A stretch of DNA of 8,742 nucleotides from Methanoregula sp. (GTDB lineage: Archaea > Halobacteriota > Methanomicrobia > Methanomicrobiales > Methanospirillaceae), in the NCBI GenBank assembly GCA_026394635.1, contig JAPKXV010000192.1:1-8742 (forward strand), in the 5' to 3' direction. The position numbers and the translations under genes were made by a program. Below the pieces are notes generated by a model. That model ran no database searches. It saw only the letters and a list, made by a program, of their open reading frames with translations, and was not told the origin of the DNA. Shown here piece after piece: positions 5,608 to 8,742 of the stretch; the first letter of the stretch is position 1, and each line of letters starts with the position of its first letter.

Positions 5608-5621
5608 TCGTTGAGCTGGAA
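5528..5621 (+). repeat. 47-bp imperfect tandem duplication that shifts the frame of the radical SAM gene
   Basis: Unit 1 (5528-5574) and unit 2 (5575-5621) match at 41 of 47 positions, with a perfect 28-bp core (5537-5564 and 5584-5611). Because 47 is not a multiple of three, the second unit puts the downstream sequence in another frame. Deleting one unit from 4228-5918 leaves 1644 bases, exactly 548 codons with stop, restoring one open frame. Read in the ancestral frame the units encode FPLGTVLHQVIVEVE and FPVGTVLHQVIVELE, so most differences are synonymous or conservative. Confidence 0.9.
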
Positions 5622-5918
5622 GGCGACCTCTCGTTCGGGCGCCAGATGGGGTCCTACCCGATCCTTGCAGGCCTCCCGCTGCGCATCGCCCCGCGAACCG
5701 TCATCGATGCAGCGGTTGTCGACTGGGGCATGCGTTCGGTGACTGCCCTTCCCGTGCCGATCCGGATCAATGAACTGCCTGCGTCTGCGCTGAAATGGCT
5801 GCCCGGTATCGGGAAGAAGAAGGTGGCGGCGGTGATTGCGAAGCGGCCGTTCACAACACTCCAGGAGTTCCGGGCGGTGGCGGGCACTACGCCGGTTGAC
5901 CCCCTAATCATATTGTAA
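5592..5918 (+). CDS. C-terminal fragment of the radical SAM protein with helix-hairpin-helix
   Basis: A 108-residue frame, opened by a possible GTG at 5592, that is the displaced C-terminus of the preceding gene. It continues the sequence expected after LHQVIVELEG, with FGRQMGSYPILAGLPLRI and then a helix-hairpin-helix at about residues 62-93 centred on LPGIGKKKVAAVIAKRPF, a non-specific nucleic-acid-binding motif. No Shine-Dalgarno precedes the GTG, and the frame is open further upstream through the duplication. It overlaps the truncated upstream frame by 16 bases, so termination-reinitiation could in principle produce it as a separate chain; otherwise it is a pseudogene remnant or an artefact of assembly. 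TAA at 5916-5918 lies four bases from the end of the convergent protease gene. Confidence 0.65.
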   Translation: MLHQVIVELEGDLSFGRQMGSYPILAGLPLRIAPRTVIDAAVVDWGMRSVTALPVPIRINELPASALKWLPGIGKKKVAAVIAKRPFTTLQEFRAVAGTTPVDPLIIL

Positions 5919-5922
5919 AAAT

Positions 5923-7068
5923 TCAGATCTCTTTTAATTCGACAACTTTGAGGATATCCGTCCGGGTAACGATGCCGACCAGCCTGTCGCCCTCGACTAC
6001 GGGCACGCGCCCGATATCCTTTGCGTTCATGATCCGGAGCACATCGGTCACCGGCGTGTCGGGAGTGACTGCGATCACGTCCCGGTTCATCACGTCGCGC
6101 ACCTGCATCGCATCCCGGTCGATCGTGGACTTCTTCTGCACGTCTGCCACCGTCACCATGCCCACCAGCACGTCATGCTCGGTGACGGGGAAGCCGAGGT
6201 GCTTGGTTGCGTACATCATCTCGATCACCTTGGTGACCGGCAGCGTTGGGGCGACGGTTATCACCGGGCGGCTCATTATGCTCCCGACGCGGACGTCCTC
6301 TAAAAGGACACTATATTTTACCGCGACGGTCTCCTGGCTCGCCCCGATATAGATGAAGAACGCGATGACAAGGAGCAGGGGGCTGAACGAGACGATCGCG
6401 ATGATGGCGAACAGGACGGCAAAGCCCTTGCCCACATCGGCGGCGATCCGGGTGGCGCGGTGCAGTGGCATCCGCTGTGCCAGCAATGCCCTCAGCACCC
6501 TGCCGCCGTCCATCGGGAATGCCGGAAGGAGGTTGAAGACACAGAGGACGATGTTGAGTATGCCGAGGTACCCGAAGACAAAGATGACCATGCCGGCGAC
6601 TGGCGTGTTTCCTGCAAACGCGGGGGTGGCGTAGACGATGCCGGTGCAGATAAGCCCGACAAGCAGGCTGGTAAGGGGGCCCACAAGCGCCATCGGCAGC
6701 TCCACACGCGGGTCAGAAATCCCCTCCTCCATGGACGCAACCCCGCCGAAGATCAGCAGCGTGATGCTGTTGATCCGGATCCCGCTGCGCCGCGCGACAA
6801 GGGAATGGGCAAGCTCGTGGACGAGCACCCCGGCAAAGAGCCCCAGCGAGATGATCGTCCCGAGGATATAGGGCATAAAACCGGCAGTGATCAGGGACGT
6901 GGCAAAGGGGACAGGAGACGCCAGTTCAAACGTGGTCGTGACGAAATCGATGGCATACGTGATGTCAGTCCCGATGATCCATGCAAAGACCGGGATGATC
7001 AAAAAAAATGTGAAATGTACCTGGATCGGGATCCCAAAAAGCCGCCCGATCCGAAACGACCCGTCCAT
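5923..7068 (-). CDS. Site-2-type M50 membrane metalloprotease with CBS pair
   Basis: A 381-residue integral membrane protein. Residues about 1-250 hold several hydrophobic segments (roughly 17-34, 56-82, 100-112, 125-147, 157-180, 210-240). The zinc site is H84-E85-L-A-H88 with the distal D187 in NLLPAFPMDGGR, the paired signature of site-2 proteases (family M50B), which cleave substrates inside the membrane. The cytoplasmic C-terminus has two CBS motifs (about 261-313 and 322-376), a Bateman module that usually senses adenine nucleotides. Length and layout fit the archaeal S2P-CBS group. The substrate is unknown. ATG 7068 gives the typical start (GRLFGIPIQVHFTF); no Shine-Dalgarno is visible and the message may be leaderless. 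The gene is convergent with the radical SAM fragment, leaving four bases between stops, and divergent from the PRC-barrel gene. Confidence 0.92.
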   Translation of the reverse strand: MDGSFRIGRLFGIPIQVHFTFFLIIPVFAWIIGTDITYAIDFVTTTFELASPVPFATSLITAGFMPYILGTIISLGLFAGVLVHELAHSLVARRSGIRINSITLLIFGGVASMEEGISDPRVELPMALVGPLTSLLVGLICTGIVYATPAFAGNTPVAGMVIFVFGYLGILNIVLCVFNLLPAFPMDGGRVLRALLAQRMPLHRATRIAADVGKGFAVLFAIIAIVSFSPLLLVIAFFIYIGASQETVAVKYSVLLEDVRVGSIMSRPVITVAPTLPVTKVIEMMYATKHLGFPVTEHDVLVGMVTVADVQKKSTIDRDAMQVRDVMNRDVIAVTPDTPVTDVLRIMNAKDIGRVPVVEGDRLVGIVTRTDILKVVELKEI

Positions 7069-7080
7069 AATGAAAGGATT

Positions 7081-7106
7081 ATCTTTTTAACCATTATAGT
7101 ATATAC
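7081..7106. promoter_or_regulatory. Divergent promoter region of the protease and PRC-barrel genes
   Basis: The 53-bp spacer 7069-7121 is AT-rich in a GC-rich context. TATA-like blocks are CTTTTTAACC (about 7083-7092) and TTATAGTATATAC (7094-7106). On the minus strand ATACTATAAT, centred near 7098, is about 30 bases before ATG 7068. On the plus strand TTTTTAAC is about 34 bases and TATAGTATA about 22 bases before ATG 7122. Neither gene has a Shine-Dalgarno, so both transcripts are probably nearly leaderless and may compete for TBP. Confidence 0.45.
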
Positions 7107-7121
7107 TTTCATCTGATAGCG

Positions 7122-7385
7122 ATGCAGACCCAGATTACAGAACTTTTCGGGCTTCTGATCTACACTGACAAAGGGATGTTTGTCGGGGAGGTCGAAGATG
7201 TCCTTCTCGATGTGGACCAGAAAAAGATTGATGCGATTGTCGTCGGTAAGGTCAATGACCAGCTGGTCGACTTAAAGAACTTCAAAGGCCTGAAGATCCC
7301 GTACCGCATCATCTCCGCAATTGACGACATCGTGCTCATCCGCCACCTGCCCGGTGCATTCACCACAGCAGCGCCGCTGGAGTGA
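7122..7385 (+). CDS. PRC-barrel domain protein
   Basis: An 87-residue protein made almost entirely of one PRC-barrel domain (about residues 4-75): FGLLIYTDKGMFVGEVEDVLLDVDQKK, then IDAIVVGKV, LVDLKNFKGLKIPYRIISAIDDIVLI. PRC-barrels are small beta-barrels found in the photosynthetic reaction centre H subunit and in RimM; stand-alone versions are common in euryarchaea, and their role is not established to my knowledge. No signal peptide, membrane helix or metal motif is visible. No Shine-Dalgarno precedes ATG 7122. A T-run follows at 7420, so it appears to be monocistronic. Confidence 0.85.
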   Translation: MQTQITELFGLLIYTDKGMFVGEVEDVLLDVDQKKIDAIVVGKVNDQLVDLKNFKGLKIPYRIISAIDDIVLIRHLPGAFTTAAPLE

Positions 7386-7419
7386 GCCCACAAAAACGGC
7401 GGGCACAATACCCTGTCTC

Positions 7420-7427
7420 TTTTTTTT
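7420..7427 (+). terminator. T-run terminator after the PRC-barrel gene
   Basis: Eight consecutive T residues 35 bases after the TGA, in the 66-bp spacer before the Thg1-like gene. This is a typical euryarchaeal oligo-T terminator. Confidence 0.55.
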
Positions 7428-7451
7428 GTCACCGCCAGCACTGGTTGCCGT

Positions 7452-8183
7452 ATGGAGAACCGTGAACTCTTTGCCTCGATCACCACCGTCCCGCCGGTGA
7501 TCGTGCGTCTCGACGGGAGAGCATTCCACCGGCTCGCCCACATGCTCGGGTTAGCAAAACCATTCGACGCCCGGTTCTCTCATGCGATGAGTGCTGTCTG
7601 CCGGAGCCTTGTCTCCGAGAGCGGGCTCTCGCCGGAGTTTGCCTACACGTTCTCCGATGAGATCAGCCTGTATCTCCAGAAACTCCCGTTCTCGGGAAGA
7701 GTGGAGAAGATCGATTCGGTGGCTGCATCGTTTGCGGCAAGTGCGCTCACCCTCGCGCTTGAATGCGCCGAGCCGATCGCGTTTGACGCCCGTGCCATTC
7801 CCGCGACACCAGAATACGTGGTCGAGTACCTGGTGAACCGGCAGGACGAGGCATGGAGGAACCACTTAAACGGCTATTGCCAGCAGGCGCTGATCGCCGA
7901 CGGCATGAAGCCCCGGCAGGCAGCGGCACAGCTCAAAGGGGTGCCCTCCAACGAACTCCACGACTTCATGCATGCACGGGGTGTCAACCTCGCAAAGACA
8001 CCGGCCTGGCAGCGACGGGGCGTGCTCGTGTATAAGAAAACAGCAGAGAAGGAAGGGTTCAATCCCATAACAAAAGAAAAAGTAACAGCGATCCGGATCA
8101 GTGTCAGTATCGATGATGACCTCCCCCTGTTCACGTCACCCGAGGGGCAGGCGTTCCTGAAAAAATTAGTCGGGTGCCCTTGA
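7452..8183 (+). CDS. Thg1-like tRNA(His) guanylyltransferase / 3'-5' polymerase
   Basis: A 243-residue member of the Thg1 superfamily, enzymes that add nucleotides to RNA 5' ends in the 3'-5' direction with a palm fold like that of canonical polymerases. Visible signatures are VRLDGRAFHRL (18-28, metal ligand D21) and YTFSDEISLYL (65-75, metal ligands D69 and E70). A family-type central segment WRNHLNGYCQQAL and C-terminal GVNLAKTPAWQRRGVLVYKK follow. In archaea the family adds G-1 to tRNA-His where it is not encoded, or repairs tRNA 5' ends; which applies here depends on whether the genomic tRNA-His encodes G-1, not visible in this window. ATG 7452 yields the usual short N-terminus; no Shine-Dalgarno is seen. 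Its 3' end overlaps ileS tail to tail by 18 bases. Confidence 0.9.
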   Translation: MENRELFASITTVPPVIVRLDGRAFHRLAHMLGLAKPFDARFSHAMSAVCRSLVSESGLSPEFAYTFSDEISLYLQKLPFSGRVEKIDSVAASFAASALTLALECAEPIAFDARAIPATPEYVVEYLVNRQDEAWRNHLNGYCQQALIADGMKPRQAAAQLKGVPSNELHDFMHARGVNLAKTPAWQRRGVLVYKKTAEKEGFNPITKEKVTAIRISVSIDDDLPLFTSPEGQAFLKKLVGCP

Positions 8184-8742
8184 GATGCCAATTGCTATCT
8201 GGACACTCTCGACATCCCAGTCTTTGATAAGTTCCTGATTCTGAATTTGTTCCCCGGGTTTTAAGAATGCCAGGAGAATTCCTTTCGGTGTTTTTGCCCG
8301 GACCTCATCTGCCACAAATTCCGTGACGGTCATCAGGCCGATCTTTTCTTTGTTCAATAAGGTGTAAAGACGGTCGTCATTAATCACAATTTCTACCGTA
8401 ATGAAGTCCTCAACCGCAAGATCGAGCTGCCGGCGCATCTCCTGGATCCTGCGGATCACCTCGCGGGCATAGCCTTCCGCCTCGAGTTCCGGGGTGAGCC
8501 TGACATCGACATAGACGGTCGCGTCCTGCATGGGCGCATAGAAGACGTTCTCCGGCATCTTCTCGGCAAAGGTGACATGCTGCGCACCGACCTCGTAGCT
8601 GCCCGAGGCATCCGTGAGGGTTACTGTCCTGCCCGCCTCGATCTCTGCTTTGAGAAGCGTGCCGTCCGCCGCTTCGATAAGTGCCTTGACCTTCGGGGAA
8701 TTTTTGCCAAAGGCGGGCCCGAGTGCCTTCATCACCGGCGCT
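8166..8742 (-). CDS. ileS: Isoleucyl-tRNA synthetase, C-terminal part
   Basis: The minus-strand frame is open to the right edge, giving about 191 C-terminal residues; the catalytic domain lies outside the window. The visible part matches the C-terminal extension of archaeal-type IleRS (the DUF5915-like region): KALGPAFGKNSPKV near the edge, then VTFAEKMPENVFYAP, DATVYVDVRLTPELEAEGYAREVIRRIQEMRRQLDL and the final EKIGLMTVTEFVADEV part. The phrase LTPELEAEGYAREVIRRIQ is characteristic of IleRS. The enzyme charges tRNA-Ile with isoleucine in the cytoplasm. Internal GTG/ATG codons at 8735 and 8732 are not real starts, since similarity continues to the edge. TAA at 8166-8168 lies inside the 3' end of the Thg1-like gene. 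Confidence 0.9.
   Translation of the reverse strand, partial: APVMKALGPAFGKNSPKVKALIEAADGTLLKAEIEAGRTVTLTDASGSYEVGAQHVTFAEKMPENVFYAPMQDATVYVDVRLTPELEAEGYAREVIRRIQEMRRQLDLAVEDFITVEIVINDDRLYTLLNKEKIGLMTVTEFVADEVRAKTPKGILLAFLKPGEQIQNQELIKDWDVESVQIAIGISRAPD

Noticed and set aside
6460..7116. 218-codon plus-strand frame opposite the protease gene
   Set aside because: Very Asp/Arg/Lys-rich translation typical of antisense reading of hydrophobic codons; the HELAH protease is the real gene.
1..8742. CRISPR array, insertion sequence, toxin-antitoxin or defence island
   Set aside because: No regularly spaced repeats, no terminal inverted repeats with a transposase, and every sizeable gene fits a housekeeping or known archaeal family.

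Overview
The window looks like a GC-rich euryarchaeal genome, most likely a methanogen of the Methanomicrobiales (Methanoregulaceae-like). The grounds are a gene for the archaeal methanopterin-pathway pyrophosphokinase MptE, an archaeal HhH-type radical SAM protein (COG1031-like), a DUF2148 Fe-S protein, a Thg1-type enzyme, archaeal-type isoleucyl-tRNA synthetase C-terminal sequence, a tRNA-Lys without encoded CCA, T-run terminators and TATA-type promoters with short or absent leaders. Genus placement is inference.

Layout. At 1-423 is the 3' end of a probable exported beta-rich protein. It converges on rubrerythrin (502-1080, minus), which is divergent from a DUF2148 Fe-S protein (1226-1786). 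tRNA-Lys(CUU) lies at 1865-1937 (minus). A plus-strand cluster follows: an RCK_N-DHH phosphoesterase (2092-3549), a 68-nt spacer with two tandem hairpins, mptE (3618-4238), and a radical SAM gene (4228 onward) that overlaps mptE by 11 nt. The radical SAM gene is split into two reading frames (4228-5607 and 5592-5918) by a 47-bp imperfect tandem duplication. An M50/site-2-type membrane protease with a CBS pair (5923-7068, minus) is divergent from a PRC-barrel protein (7122-7385). A Thg1-like 3'-5' nucleotidyltransferase (7452-8183) overlaps the 3' end of ileS (8166 to past the window edge, minus) tail to tail.

How the genes relate. This is mostly core archaeal housekeeping: C1-carrier cofactor synthesis (mptE), translation (tRNA-Lys, Thg1, ileS), redox and oxidative stress (rubrerythrin, DUF2148), nucleotide or c-di-nucleotide metabolism (RCK-DHH) and membrane proteolysis (S2P-CBS). 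I see no defence island, prophage, transposon or CRISPR array and no convincing new multi-gene system. The unusual signals are local: the 47-bp duplication that breaks the radical SAM gene, the paired hairpins before mptE (the second covers its start codon), a 26-codon ORF in that spacer whose start resembles the start of mptE, and repeat elements in the rubrerythrin promoter.
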